64,000 nt of DNA. Source: an uncultured Sanguibacteroides sp. (lineage in GTDB: Bacteria > Bacteroidota > Bacteroidia > Bacteroidales > Marinifilaceae). The position numbers and the translations under genes were made by a program. The stretch is taken from the NCBI RefSeq assembly GCF_900543425.1, contig NZ_UQRQ01000012.1, positions 1 to 64,000 of the forward strand, in the 5' to 3' direction. Below, piece after piece: positions 10,117 through 18,947 of this stretch (the stretch's first letter is position 1; every line of letters starts with the position of its first letter). Under the pieces are notes generated by a model. The model did no database searches and had not been told where the DNA came from. It saw nothing but the letters and a program-made list of their open reading frames with translations.

Positions 10117-10147
10117 GGGTACCTCACGGGTTGAGGTACCTTTTTTT
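10117..10147 (+). terminator. Intrinsic terminator after dps
   Basis: Near-perfect stem GGTACCTCA / TGAGGTACC with a short loop, followed by seven T residues. Confidence 0.9.
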
Positions 10148-10191
10148 GTCAGATAGATAACGAAAGGAAAAAGATTTTGGATTTTTATCTC

Positions 10192-10199
10192 TATTTTTG
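10192..10199 (+). promoter_or_regulatory. Promoter -7 element for mutY
   Basis: TATTTTTG matches the Bacteroidota -7 consensus TAnnTTTG and ends 27 bases before the chosen mutY ATG. No TTTG at the expected distance upstream was seen, so only this element is supported. Confidence 0.5.
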
Positions 10200-10226
10200 T
10201 CCGGTATATTTAAGCTGTTAGTGAGC

Positions 10227-11279
10227 ATGAACGAGTGGTCGATAGGAGATGTGATTATTCCTTGGTATGAGCAACATCGTCGGGATCTTCCTTGGCGAAA
10301 TACAAATGATCCTTATTTGATATGGATATCGGAAGTTATTCTCCAACAAACAAGGGTCGTCCAAGGATTGGATTATTTTATTCGGTTTGTGGAGCGCTTC
10401 CCGAATGTTGTTTCGTTGGCAGAGGCGGAGGAAGACGAAGTGATGACTTATTGGCAAGGATTGGGGTATTATAGTCGTGCCCGTAATTTACATCAGGCGG
10501 CTCGAGAGGTTGTTTCACTATACGGAGGACAATTTCCTCGAAGCTATGAGGAGGTTCTTTCTTTGAAAGGAATCGGAGAATATACGGCCGCTGCCATTTG
10601 TTCGTTTGCCTATCGTTTGCCTTATGCCACCGTAGACGGAAATGTATATCGCGTATTGTCCCGGTTGTTCGATATCGATATTCCGATAGATTCCGGAGAG
10701 GGGAAAAAATATTTTGCGGAACTTTCCCGGACCTTGCTCGATCGTTGCCGTCCCGATCTTTATAATCAGGCTATTATGGAGTTCGGAGCATTACAATGTA
10801 TACCGAAGTCTCCTGATTGTGAACATTGTCCTTTGAACAGTCGTTGTTTGGCAAGAGCAAAAGACAGGGTAGAGCGGTTGCCTGTAAAAGTAGGGAAAGT
10901 ACAAGTAAAACCCCGTTATTTTAATTATTTGCATATCCATGATGAAACCGTTTTTTTATTAAAGAAAAGAGAGGGAAAAGATATTTGGCGTAATCTATAT
11001 GAATTTCCGTTGATTGAATCCGACAAACCTCTAACTTTTTCGGAACTTCAACGGACGGAAGAATGGAAACATTTGCTGGACGGGGCAGATCAACCGGAAA
11101 TAAGAGTGGTATTCGAGCCTCCTAAACATGTGTTATCCCACCGGGTGATTTATGCTGTTTTTTATGAAATAAAGGTCGATCGTTTTTCTCCTGCCATGAC
11201 AAAGTTTATAAGGGTATCGAAGGAGCGATCGGGGAATTACGCTTTTTCCCGGTTAATGCAACTCTACTGGGAAGCCTGA
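10227..11279 (+). CDS. mutY: A/G-specific adenine DNA glycosylase MutY
   Basis: A 350-residue base-excision repair enzyme that removes adenine mispaired with 8-oxoguanine. Domains: an N-terminal HhH-GPD glycosylase with EVILQQTRV, the helix-hairpin-helix LKGIGEYTAAAI and the catalytic Asp in VDGNVYRVL; the [4Fe-4S] loop with four Cys in CIPKSPDCEHCPLNSRC (spacing 6-2-5); and a C-terminal NUDIX-like 8-oxoG recognition domain with KHVLSH. The frame is open from a TTG at 10197, but the ATG at 10227 starts at the usual position relative to LPWR and lies downstream of the predicted promoter. Confidence 0.93.
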   Translation: MNEWSIGDVIIPWYEQHRRDLPWRNTNDPYLIWISEVILQQTRVVQGLDYFIRFVERFPNVVSLAEAEEDEVMTYWQGLGYYSRARNLHQAAREVVSLYGGQFPRSYEEVLSLKGIGEYTAAAICSFAYRLPYATVDGNVYRVLSRLFDIDIPIDSGEGKKYFAELSRTLLDRCRPDLYNQAIMEFGALQCIPKSPDCEHCPLNSRCLARAKDRVERLPVKVGKVQVKPRYFNYLHIHDETVFLLKKREGKDIWRNLYEFPLIESDKPLTFSELQRTEEWKHLLDGADQPEIRVVFEPPKHVLSHRVIYAVFYEIKVDRFSPAMTKFIRVSKERSGNYAFSRLMQLYWEA

Positions 11280-11757
11280 AGGTCATTTTGTTTATTTCCG
11301 TTTGAGGTTTCTGATCGTAAATGTATTTTTTCTTGTTAAAATAAATGACATATCGTTAGTTGTCGGGGGAGATTTTTGACTTATAGAGTTATAAAAGTTA
11401 TTTTTTAGAGGTAATGAGGGTTAATATTGGCTCGCAAAAGTGTGAAATCTGTTAAAATGTGGAATGAACTTAAACCGCTCCATGTTAAAAAAATATTAAT
11501 CCTTTCGTGAAGATATAAAATCTTGTCGAATAAAAACACCTTCCTTTGTTGGTAAAGGGCTTTCGATAGATAATGAATCGATTAGATGTAAAAGTTAAGT
11601 TTTTTATAAAGTATTTTTTACCATGAAAAACATGGGTAAATAATGTCTATTTTTAGTGATGAAAATTGCGTCATATTTTTAATGGAGTGATGTGATTTTT
11701 ACAAACTAACTATGATACGACGTGTGTAACTAAATCTATAAAATTTAACAAAAATCT
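11280..11757. other. 478-base intergenic region with one inverted repeat
   Basis: No reading frame or RNA gene is recognised. The region is A/T rich. An inverted repeat TTTACCATG-AAAAA-CATGGGTAAA lies at 11617-11640, about 120 bases before the GldA-like gene, and could be an operator or hairpin. TATTTTTA at 11644-11651, next to it, resembles a -7 element with the last base changed. The first 300 bases hold nothing I can assign. Confidence 0.5.
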
Positions 11758-12678
11758 ATGGAAGAATCAATCGTTAAAGTCGAAAATTTGTCTCATCGCT
11801 ACAGCGTTCAGTGGGCGATACGGGATATTAATTTTGAGATTACCAAGAATGGAATCTATGGATTGTTAGGCTCTAATGGTGCCGGCAAGTCTACGACCAT
11901 GAACATTATGTGTGGAGTGTTGAAACAAACGGAGGGAAGCGTATTTATAAAGGGAATCGATTTACGGGAGCATCCGGTAGAAGCTAAACGGCATATCGGT
12001 TTCTTGCCCCAAAAACCGCCTTTACATATGGATTTAACGGTAGAGGAGTATTTGATTCATTGCGCTCGCTTGCGTCATATTCCGGGTAAAGAGGTCTCTA
12101 AAGCGGTTATGGAGGTCATGGGCCGTTGTGGTATTACTCATTTCCAAAAACGATTGATCCGCAATTTGTCAGGAGGATATCAACAACGTTTGGGGATAGC
12201 GCAGGCTATCGTTCATAATCCGGATTTTGTAGTATTTGATGAACCGACGAACGGATTGGATCCGAACCAGATCGTTGAAATTCGTCATTTAATAAAAGAG
12301 ATTGCGGAAGATCGTACGGTTGTTCTTTCCACCCATATCTTGCCGGAAGTTCAGGCAACCTGTGATTATATTCGCATGATAGAACAGGGGCGACTTGTTT
12401 TTGCCGGGACTGTGGATGAATTCGATAACTATATTATACCGAATTCATTGGTCGTTTCTATGGTTGCTATGCCTTCCGCCGAAGAATTACGCGGTATCCA
12501 GGGAGTATTGGGTGTGGAAGAGCTGGGAGGAACAAAATATCGCTTGCAATTTACGGATGTACAGGAAGTTACGGAAAGAATAGTGGAAACGAGCGTTGCT
12601 CGAGGATGGCGTTTAATAGAAATTTACCTGGAAAAGAGTTCATTAGATACAATTTTTGCAGAATTATCAAAAAAATAA
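11758..12678 (+). CDS. ABC transporter ATP-binding protein, GldA-like
   Basis: A 306-residue nucleotide-binding subunit of a type ABC-2 exporter. It has the Walker A motif GSNGAGKST at residues 38-46, signature LSGGYQQRLGIAQAI, Walker B VVFDEPTNGLDP and the switch His in STHILPE. The last 80 residues form the extra domain seen in gliding-type (GldA) and other ABC-2 exporters. It lies 12 bases before the permease/GldG fusion gene, so the two form one transporter. GldA is tied to gliding only in motile Flavobacteriia; here the exported substrate is unknown. Confidence 0.88.
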   Translation: MEESIVKVENLSHRYSVQWAIRDINFEITKNGIYGLLGSNGAGKSTTMNIMCGVLKQTEGSVFIKGIDLREHPVEAKRHIGFLPQKPPLHMDLTVEEYLIHCARLRHIPGKEVSKAVMEVMGRCGITHFQKRLIRNLSGGYQQRLGIAQAIVHNPDFVVFDEPTNGLDPNQIVEIRHLIKEIAEDRTVVLSTHILPEVQATCDYIRMIEQGRLVFAGTVDEFDNYIIPNSLVVSMVAMPSAEELRGIQGVLGVEELGGTKYRLQFTDVQEVTERIVETSVARGWRLIEIYLEKSSLDTIFAELSKK

Positions 12679-12690
12679 AAGAAATAGACA

Positions 12691-14988
12691 ATGAAGACGA
12701 TATATAATATAGCCAGGACCGAATTACAAACTTTATTTTTCTCACCGATAGCCTGGCTAATTCTTATAATTTTTACTTTTCAATCCAGTATGGCATTTGC
12801 CGACGCGATGGGAGGCATGGTGAGAAGTCAATCTTTGGGTTATAGTTTGAGAGGCGTTACCTTAGGTGTGTATACTTCTCCTTGGGGGGGATTATTTCCT
12901 ATCGTACAACAATACCTTTATCTTTACATTCCCTTGTTAACCATGAGTCTGATGAGCCGGGAGTTGGGCAGCGGTTCCATAAAATTACTCTATTCTTCAC
13001 CGGTGACCAATGTCCAGATCATTTTAGGAAAATACCTTTCCATGATGATCTATGCTTTGGTTTTGATAGGGGTGTTGATGATTTATGTTCTTTTTACTGC
13101 CTTTACGGTTAAGATGTTGGATTTTCCGGCTATTCTTTCCGGATTGCTCGGGCTCTATCTTTTGATCTGTGCCTATGCGGCAGTCGGACTTTTTATGTCC
13201 AGTTTGACCTCTTATCAAGTGGTTGCCGCTATGGGTACATTGGCTGTGTTGGCCGTATTGAACTTCGTGGGAGGTATGTGGCAGGATGTTGCTTTTGTTC
13301 GTGATATTACTTATTGGTTGTCAATCTCCGGACGTTGTGACGAATTTATTAGCGGTTTGATTTGTAGTGAGGATTTCTTGTATTTTATTATCGTAATTGC
13401 TTTGTTCCTCTCGTTGGCGATCATTCGTTTACAGGCTTGTCGTCAGAAAACACCATGGGCTGTCAGTATGGGTAAATACGTGAGTGTTGTCTGTATCGCC
13501 ATGATTTTGGGGTATTTGACCTCTCGTCCAACATTAATGGCGTTTTACGATGCAACCCGGACCAAAGTGAGAACTTTAACTCCGAATAGCCAGGAGGTGG
13601 TAAAACACTTGGAAGGAGGGTTGACCATCACGACTTACACGAATGCTTTGGAGGACGGTTCTATATGGTATGCGACTCCTCGTTACGTGAATCAGGATTT
13701 GGAACGGTTTAAGCAATATACCCGATTCAAACCGGAAATTAAAATGGAATACGTTTACTATTACGATACGGTAAATAATCCTGATTTGGAGAAACGTTAT
13801 CCGGGCCTTTCGGATCGGGAGCGTATGATAAAAATCTGTAATTCATGGGGATTGGATTCTAACCTATTTATCACTCCGGAGCAGATTCGTCAACAAATTG
13901 ATCTGTTCCCGGAAGGAAATAGATTTGTTCGATTGCTGGAGCGGGAGAATGGACAAAAGACCTTCCTTCGTGTTTATGATGATATGAGACGTTTCCCGGG
14001 TGAAACGGAAATTACAGCCGCTTTGAAACGTTTGGTAATGAAATTGCCGAAAGTAGGTTTCCTGACGGGTCATGGAGAGCGGGACAATAAACGTGAGGGA
14101 GATCGGGATTATAACCGCTTTGCTCAGGAAAAACCTTTCCGTTATTCGTTGATTAATCAAGGATTTGATTTCTGTGACGTGGTGCTGGATAAGGACATAC
14201 CGGAAGATGTATCCATTTTGGTTATTGCCGAGATGAGGAACCCGATGACGGCAGAAGAAAAAGCGTATTTGGATAACTATATTGCCAAAGGTGGAAACTT
14301 GTTGATTCTGGGAGAGCCGAAACGTCGGGATATTATGAATCCGTTGGTAGAACAATTCGGTGTGCAATTTGTGCCGGGTACGTTAGTAAAACCGAGTGAA
14401 AACTTCCTGCCTGATTTTATTATTACGGATCCGACGAAGGAAGCGGGGGAACTCTCTTACGCTTTTGATGACATGCTTAGCTACGAATATAAGGCAACGA
14501 TGCCTAGCGTTTCCGGTTTGGAATATACGGAAGGAAAAGGATTTACTATGACTCCTCTGTTTAAAACGGATTCCTTGGTATGGAATGAATTACAAACCAC
14601 GAATTTCCTTGACGACACGGTAAAATATAACCCGGAAAAGGGAGAGGTTCAAAAATCATATGTGACCGGTTTAGCTTTAGCTCGGAAAGTTGGAGAAAAA
14701 GAACAAAAAATTATTATATTTGGAGACGCTGATTGTATCAGTAACGGGGAGATCAGTATCGGAAGAAAGACGGTCAGAGCATCCAATTATACGATTGTTA
14801 TGGGGGGATTCTTCTGGATGTCGGATAATGAGGTACCTATCGACGTACGTCGTCCGCCTATGCCCGATAATAAGGTTTACTTGGGAGAGACCGGAATGTA
14901 TGTTTCTAAGATTGGATTTATGGGGGTATTCCCGGGAATATTAGCTATATTTGCCATATTGATCTGGATCCGTAGAAGAGGAAGATAA
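12691..14988 (+). CDS. ABC-2 permease fused to a GldG-like extracytoplasmic domain
   Basis: A 765-residue fusion that corresponds to GldF plus GldG in one chain. Residues about 1-245 are an ABC-2 permease with six helices (start FFSPIAWLILIIFTF). A further helix near 260-280 leads to the GldG / ABC_transp_aux domain (about 285-720, including LPKVGFLTGHGER, GGNLLILGEPKRR and GDADCISNG), and a final helix precedes the tail IRRRGR. It pairs with the ATPase just upstream. The truncated copy at the start of the window is a close paralogue, so the genome carries at least two such modules within 13 kb. Its codons are more A/T-ending than those of the first copy. Confidence 0.88.
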   Translation: MKTIYNIARTELQTLFFSPIAWLILIIFTFQSSMAFADAMGGMVRSQSLGYSLRGVTLGVYTSPWGGLFPIVQQYLYLYIPLLTMSLMSRELGSGSIKLLYSSPVTNVQIILGKYLSMMIYALVLIGVLMIYVLFTAFTVKMLDFPAILSGLLGLYLLICAYAAVGLFMSSLTSYQVVAAMGTLAVLAVLNFVGGMWQDVAFVRDITYWLSISGRCDEFISGLICSEDFLYFIIVIALFLSLAIIRLQACRQKTPWAVSMGKYVSVVCIAMILGYLTSRPTLMAFYDATRTKVRTLTPNSQEVVKHLEGGLTITTYTNALEDGSIWYATPRYVNQDLERFKQYTRFKPEIKMEYVYYYDTVNNPDLEKRYPGLSDRERMIKICNSWGLDSNLFITPEQIRQQIDLFPEGNRFVRLLERENGQKTFLRVYDDMRRFPGETEITAALKRLVMKLPKVGFLTGHGERDNKREGDRDYNRFAQEKPFRYSLINQGFDFCDVVLDKDIPEDVSILVIAEMRNPMTAEEKAYLDNYIAKGGNLLILGEPKRRDIMNPLVEQFGVQFVPGTLVKPSENFLPDFIITDPTKEAGELSYAFDDMLSYEYKATMPSVSGLEYTEGKGFTMTPLFKTDSLVWNELQTTNFLDDTVKYNPEKGEVQKSYVTGLALARKVGEKEQKIIIFGDADCISNGEISIGRKTVRASNYTIVMGGFFWMSDNEVPIDVRRPPMPDNKVYLGETGMYVSKIGFMGVFPGILAIFAILIWIRRRGR

Positions 14989-15003
14989 TAAATAGATTAC
15001 GAT

Positions 15004-15035
15004 GTATTCTGAACCGTTACGACGGTTCGGAATAC
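15004..15035 (+). repeat. Intercistronic hairpin between the ABC module and MutS-like genes
   Basis: GTATTCTGAACCGT, loop TACG, then ACGGTTCGGAATAC: a 14-pair stem with one G-T wobble. There is no T run after it, so it may be an mRNA processing or stability element rather than a full terminator. Confidence 0.6.
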
Positions 15036-15067
15036 TGACCTAAAATAAACGATGAAAAAAACAAATT

Positions 15068-16426
15068 ATGAGTTTTACAATTGACAAGCAAACCCTGGAT
15101 GACCTCAACATTTTCGGAAAACAGCACAGAGGGAATTCGATTTACAGTTTGTTCAACACCACTCGGACGAGGGGAGGGGCTTTGGTGTTGGAGGAAATGT
15201 TTCTTTATCCGCTATCTGACGTGGATAAAATCAATAAAAGGAGTACGATAATCAAATATTTTCAGGAAAAGAACGTGGAGTTCCCGTTTCGGAGCGAAAT
15301 ATTCGATACGATAGAACATTACCTGAGCAATACGGATAGTCGTACTAAAATTGTGGCTGAGAATAACACTTTACAGCGGAAATTCCGTAGTTATATGGGG
15401 ACGGATACCGAATATGAATTATTGCATAAAGGTATTTTGGCCTCCGTTGAAATTATTAATTGCTTGCATGACTTTTTTATTCAGATCGATGCTGTAAATG
15501 CTGTCGATTCTTATAAAGAAGAAGTGGTGGAAATGAATAAGATCATCCTTGATGAGGAATTTGCTTGGGCGTATAAAGAGAAGGGCGTGAAAAAAATAGC
15601 TTACGCTAAAACGGCTGATTATGATCATATTTTACGTTATGCCGCTCGGGATAAAATAAAGAAATTACTTTACTACGTCTATAATATGGATGTGTATATT
15701 TCTATCGCTCAGGTTGCTATTAAACGAGGTTTTGTTTTCGCGAAAGCTTTACCACCCGATCAAAATGTATTGAAAATTGACGGGATGTATCATCCTCAAT
15801 TGAAAAATCCGACACCGAATACTTTACATGTTGATCACAATAGTAACGTGATCTTTTTAACGGGAGCCAATATGGCCGGGAAGTCGACTTTTATGAAGAC
15901 TTTTGGTGTTTGTATATTTTTGGCCCATATGGGATTCCCTATCCCGGCCGAAAGCATGGAATTTTCCGTGCAGAACGGAATGTATACGACAATCAACTTG
16001 CCGGATAACCTGAACATGGGATACAGCCATTTCTACGCTGAGGTTCTCCGGGTAAAAAAAGTGGCCGAAAGTGTCAGCCGTTCACAGAACCTGATTGTTG
16101 TCTTCGATGAGTTATTCCGCGGTACTAACGTAAAAGATGCTTATGATGCGACTGTTGCCGTGACGGAGGCTTTTGCGGCCAATCGAAACTGTACTTTCAT
16201 TATTTCGACTCATATTATTGAGGCTGGAGAGACATTACGCGGGCTTTGTGACAATATTAATTTTGCCTATCTTCCTACGGTTATGCAGGGAAGTATGCCG
16301 GTTTACACGTATAAACTGGCTTCAGGTATTACCAATGACCGTCATGGTATGATGATTATCAATAATGAACATATCATTGAGATAATAAAAAGTAGAAAGA
16401 AAACCAACAACGCTAAATCTAATTGA
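15068..16426 (+). CDS. MutS-related ATPase without mismatch-recognition domain (first copy)
   Basis: A 452-residue protein carrying only the core/lever helices (MutS domain III, about residues 20-250) and the ATPase (domain V). The ATPase has Walker A GANMAGKSTF at about 266-275, Walker B VVFDELFRGTN, and STHIIEAG. Full MutS is about 850 residues; the N-terminal mismatch-binding domain with the Phe-x-Glu motif is absent, and there is no Smr nuclease as in MutS2. It is therefore unlikely to detect mismatches the usual way; its role is unknown. A second copy follows after 2 bases, so they may form a heterodimer. It lies downstream of the ABC module, separated by a hairpin. Confidence 0.8.
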   Translation: MSFTIDKQTLDDLNIFGKQHRGNSIYSLFNTTRTRGGALVLEEMFLYPLSDVDKINKRSTIIKYFQEKNVEFPFRSEIFDTIEHYLSNTDSRTKIVAENNTLQRKFRSYMGTDTEYELLHKGILASVEIINCLHDFFIQIDAVNAVDSYKEEVVEMNKIILDEEFAWAYKEKGVKKIAYAKTADYDHILRYAARDKIKKLLYYVYNMDVYISIAQVAIKRGFVFAKALPPDQNVLKIDGMYHPQLKNPTPNTLHVDHNSNVIFLTGANMAGKSTFMKTFGVCIFLAHMGFPIPAESMEFSVQNGMYTTINLPDNLNMGYSHFYAEVLRVKKVAESVSRSQNLIVVFDELFRGTNVKDAYDATVAVTEAFAANRNCTFIISTHIIEAGETLRGLCDNINFAYLPTVMQGSMPVYTYKLASGITNDRHGMMIINNEHIIEIIKSRKKTNNAKSN

Positions 16427-16428
16427 TC

Positions 16429-17781
16429 ATGAGCTTTACCGTAGACAAACAGACTTTGGATGACCTTAACATGCTCGGTAAATATAAGAATAACTCTATA
16501 TTTAACGTGTTTAATCATACTTGTACCCGTGGCGGGGGACAACTGTTGGAATATATGTTCCAAAATCCTTTGAGTGATGCTGAGGCTATCAATACGCGGA
16601 GCAGTATATTCCGTTATTTTCAGGAACAAAATGTGGAGTTCCCTATCGAAAACGAGTTATTCGATGTGGTGGACCATTACTTGAGTAATTTAGGGCATGC
16701 AAATCCCGTTGTGGCAGCAATGAATACCTGCCGTAGGAAATTATTGAATTACATCGGGTCGGATAAGGAGTTCGAAATGATATATAATGGAATCATTGCT
16801 TCGATCGAATTTTTGAATCTGATAAACGATTTTAACCAGAAACTGGCTAAAGGGGGAGCATCCTCTCCTTACTGGAAAACGATCGAGGAGATGGATGGTA
16901 TCCTTCACGATAAAAGAATGGCTTGGGCACTTAACAACCGGGGTGTGGCTCGTCTCTCTTTGGCGAAGGTGGCCAGATATGATCATCTTTTACGGTATAC
17001 TTGCCGGGAGAAGATTAAGAGGATGATGCAAATTATTTATGAGTATGATGTGTATATCACGGTTTCCCGGATTGCCAGAGAGAAGAAGTTCGTTTACGCG
17101 AAGGCAAATCAAATGGTAGAGGATAAGAATGATATAACGATAACGAAGGTATACCACCCTCAATTGATAGGCGCTGTTGCCAATTCGGTACATATCGATC
17201 ATGAACACAATGTGATTTTTCTGACAGGTGCCAATATGGCTGGAAAATCTACATTCATGAAATCATTCAGTATCGCTATTTATTTGGCTCATATGGGATT
17301 TCCCGTTGCGGCCGAACGCATGGAGTTTTCGGTTCAGGACGGTATGTATACTTCCATTAATGTGGCTGATAACTTGAATATGGGATATAGCCATTTCTAC
17401 GCCGAAGTGCTTCGCGTAAAGCATGTGGCAGAAGAGGTGAGTTTGGGTAAAAATCTGGTCATTATTTTTGACGAGTTGTTTAAAGGAACCAACGTGAAAG
17501 ATGCTTATGATGCTACCGTTGCCGTGACAGAAGCTTTTGCCGAGAATCGGAATTGTTCTTTTATTATATCAACCCACATTATAGAGGCCGGACAGACATT
17601 GCGGGAACATTGTTCCAACTTGGAATTTGTATTCTTCCCGACCATTATGAAAGGCTCTATTCCGACTTATACCTATACGTTACAGGAAGGTATTACCAAT
17701 GACCGCCATGGTATGATGATTATCAATAATGAACATATCGTGGAAATTATAAAAGGTCGGGAGGTTGAACCGGCTAAATAA
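16429..17781 (+). CDS. MutS-related ATPase without mismatch-recognition domain (second copy)
   Basis: A 450-residue tandem paralogue of the previous protein; both begin MSFTxDKQTLDDLN and share most of the ATPase (GANMAGKSTFMK near residue 267, FDELFKGTNVKDAYDATVAV). Starting at this ATG rather than the TTG two codons earlier aligns the two N termini exactly and leaves a 2-base gap to the previous stop, implying translational coupling. As in the first copy only MutS domains III and V are present. The pair arose by duplication but has diverged in the lever region, which argues for distinct roles. A strong terminator follows. Confidence 0.8.
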   Translation: MSFTVDKQTLDDLNMLGKYKNNSIFNVFNHTCTRGGGQLLEYMFQNPLSDAEAINTRSSIFRYFQEQNVEFPIENELFDVVDHYLSNLGHANPVVAAMNTCRRKLLNYIGSDKEFEMIYNGIIASIEFLNLINDFNQKLAKGGASSPYWKTIEEMDGILHDKRMAWALNNRGVARLSLAKVARYDHLLRYTCREKIKRMMQIIYEYDVYITVSRIAREKKFVYAKANQMVEDKNDITITKVYHPQLIGAVANSVHIDHEHNVIFLTGANMAGKSTFMKSFSIAIYLAHMGFPVAAERMEFSVQDGMYTSINVADNLNMGYSHFYAEVLRVKHVAEEVSLGKNLVIIFDELFKGTNVKDAYDATVAVTEAFAENRNCSFIISTHIIEAGQTLREHCSNLEFVFFPTIMKGSIPTYTYTLQEGITNDRHGMMIINNEHIVEIIKGREVEPAK

Positions 17782-17803
17782 ATAAGTACAATAAGAGATT
17801 TTT

Positions 17804-17838
17804 AGGCTGACAAGAAATGTCAGCCTAATTTTTTTTAT
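17804..17838 (+). terminator. Intrinsic terminator after the tandem MutS-like genes
   Basis: Perfect 9-pair stem AGGCTGACA / TGTCAGCCT with loop AGAAA, followed by AATTTTTTTT. Confidence 0.92.
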
Positions 17839-17867
17839 TTATTGTATGGAATATCGTAACGATTTGC

Positions 17868-17875
17868 TAACTTTG
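17868..17875 (+). promoter_or_regulatory. Promoter -7 element for the small secreted protein gene
   Basis: TAACTTTG fits TAnnTTTG and ends 17 bases before the ATG at 17893. A TTG at 17842-17844 is 23 bases upstream, slightly longer than the usual 19-21. Confidence 0.45.
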
Positions 17876-17892
17876 TGATACTAAGCAATACG

Positions 17893-18273
17893 ATGAAGGC
17901 CTTTTTGAAATATACTGTTTTACTATTTGTGGTAGTTATTTATCTGGTTCAACAGATAGATTCTTCCATTTGTGTCGTTACGACCGATAAACAGGAAAAG
18001 ATTGTTTCAAATGAAGAAGAGGCTTTCCATCAGTTAGCACTTCTGACCGCTTTGAATGCGAATGCGGTACCTGTAAATTCGGTCCATGAGGTACTGAATT
18101 CTTTTCCGACTTTTCGTTATCTTCCCAAGAGTAATTTTTCTTTTGGGGTAGAAGAACGTAGATGTGTATTTCCTTCTTATTTTAAAAATGTCGAACATTT
18201 TTATAAAGATTCCTTTGCACTAAAGCAAGACGCTGGATATTATGTCTTTGCTTTACGTGAAATTATTGTATGA
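17893..18273 (+). CDS. Small hypothetical protein with signal peptide or membrane anchor
   Basis: A 126-residue protein with no family I recognise. Residues about 5-25 are a hydrophobic segment (KYTVLLFVVVIYLV) that may be a signal peptide or anchor; the remainder is soluble and holds two Cys (ICVV near 27 and RRCVF near 90), which could form a disulfide outside the cytoplasm. The start is placed at the ATG just downstream of a -7 promoter element; a GTG six codons earlier overlaps that element. It sits between the terminator of the MutS-like genes and another small gene on the same strand. Confidence 0.6.
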   Translation: MKAFLKYTVLLFVVVIYLVQQIDSSICVVTTDKQEKIVSNEEEAFHQLALLTALNANAVPVNSVHEVLNSFPTFRYLPKSNFSFGVEERRCVFPSYFKNVEHFYKDSFALKQDAGYYVFALREIIV

Positions 18274-18419
18274 TTCTTGAACGTGTGGGTGTTTTTGTGC
18301 CTATTCGGGCTTTTGCAAGAATATATTTATTCTTAGGCTAAAGGCTAATTGAGTTATTATCCCAGAAATGATTGTATTCAATTTTCTGGAAAAAAGAATC
18401 ATTATTTAATTTTTATACT

Positions 18420-18947
18420 ATGGAAAAGTTTGATTATATTGGAGATATTATATTAAAAGTAGATGAAGGTAAAATTGTAAAGAAAAAAAAATCACCGGTA
18501 AAACCTTTAGGCCTATTGATCGTTGGAGCCGCTGTTTTGTATTTTGGTTCTACTCATATTAATGCCGCAGAGAATGATATTCTCTCTTCGGTAGCGATTA
18601 TGATCGGTTTGGGAATTATCGGGTGGGGTGTAGTGGCTTTTCTCGTGAAGAAAGAAAATTATATCTATAGTCCGACAGGAAAAGTATTAAAAAAACACAA
18701 GGTGTACCTGTCTCCCAACCAATCTTCCAAGTTGTACCAGATTCTGGAAGAAGATAAGTTCGACGATTTGCAAGTACTCAACCGGACCAATCAGTCTAAT
18801 TTGAGTTTGGAAATTTTTAGTACGGACGACGAGGAATACGCTTTGGTACAAGCATTGGAATTTATTCCATACAATGATGTACCTACTTCTCCGGTAAAAA
18901 TATGCTCGGGAACAAGGGCAAAACAGATCGCTTATTTTTTAAAATAA
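18420..18947 (+). CDS. Hypothetical two-helix membrane protein
   Basis: A 175-residue protein I cannot place in a named family. Two hydrophobic segments (about residues 28-45, GLLIVGAAVLYFG, and 58-78, VAIMIGLGIIGWGVVAFLV) are preceded by a run of lysines and followed by a soluble C-terminal half of about 95 residues. The ATG at 18420 is preferred over an upstream TTG. The last 16 bases overlap the 3' end of the CCA-adding enzyme gene on the other strand, with no terminator between the two convergent genes. Confidence 0.6.
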   Translation: MEKFDYIGDIILKVDEGKIVKKKKSPVKPLGLLIVGAAVLYFGSTHINAAENDILSSVAIMIGLGIIGWGVVAFLVKKENYIYSPTGKVLKKHKVYLSPNQSSKLYQILEEDKFDDLQVLNRTNQSNLSLEIFSTDDEEYALVQALEFIPYNDVPTSPVKICSGTRAKQIAYFLK

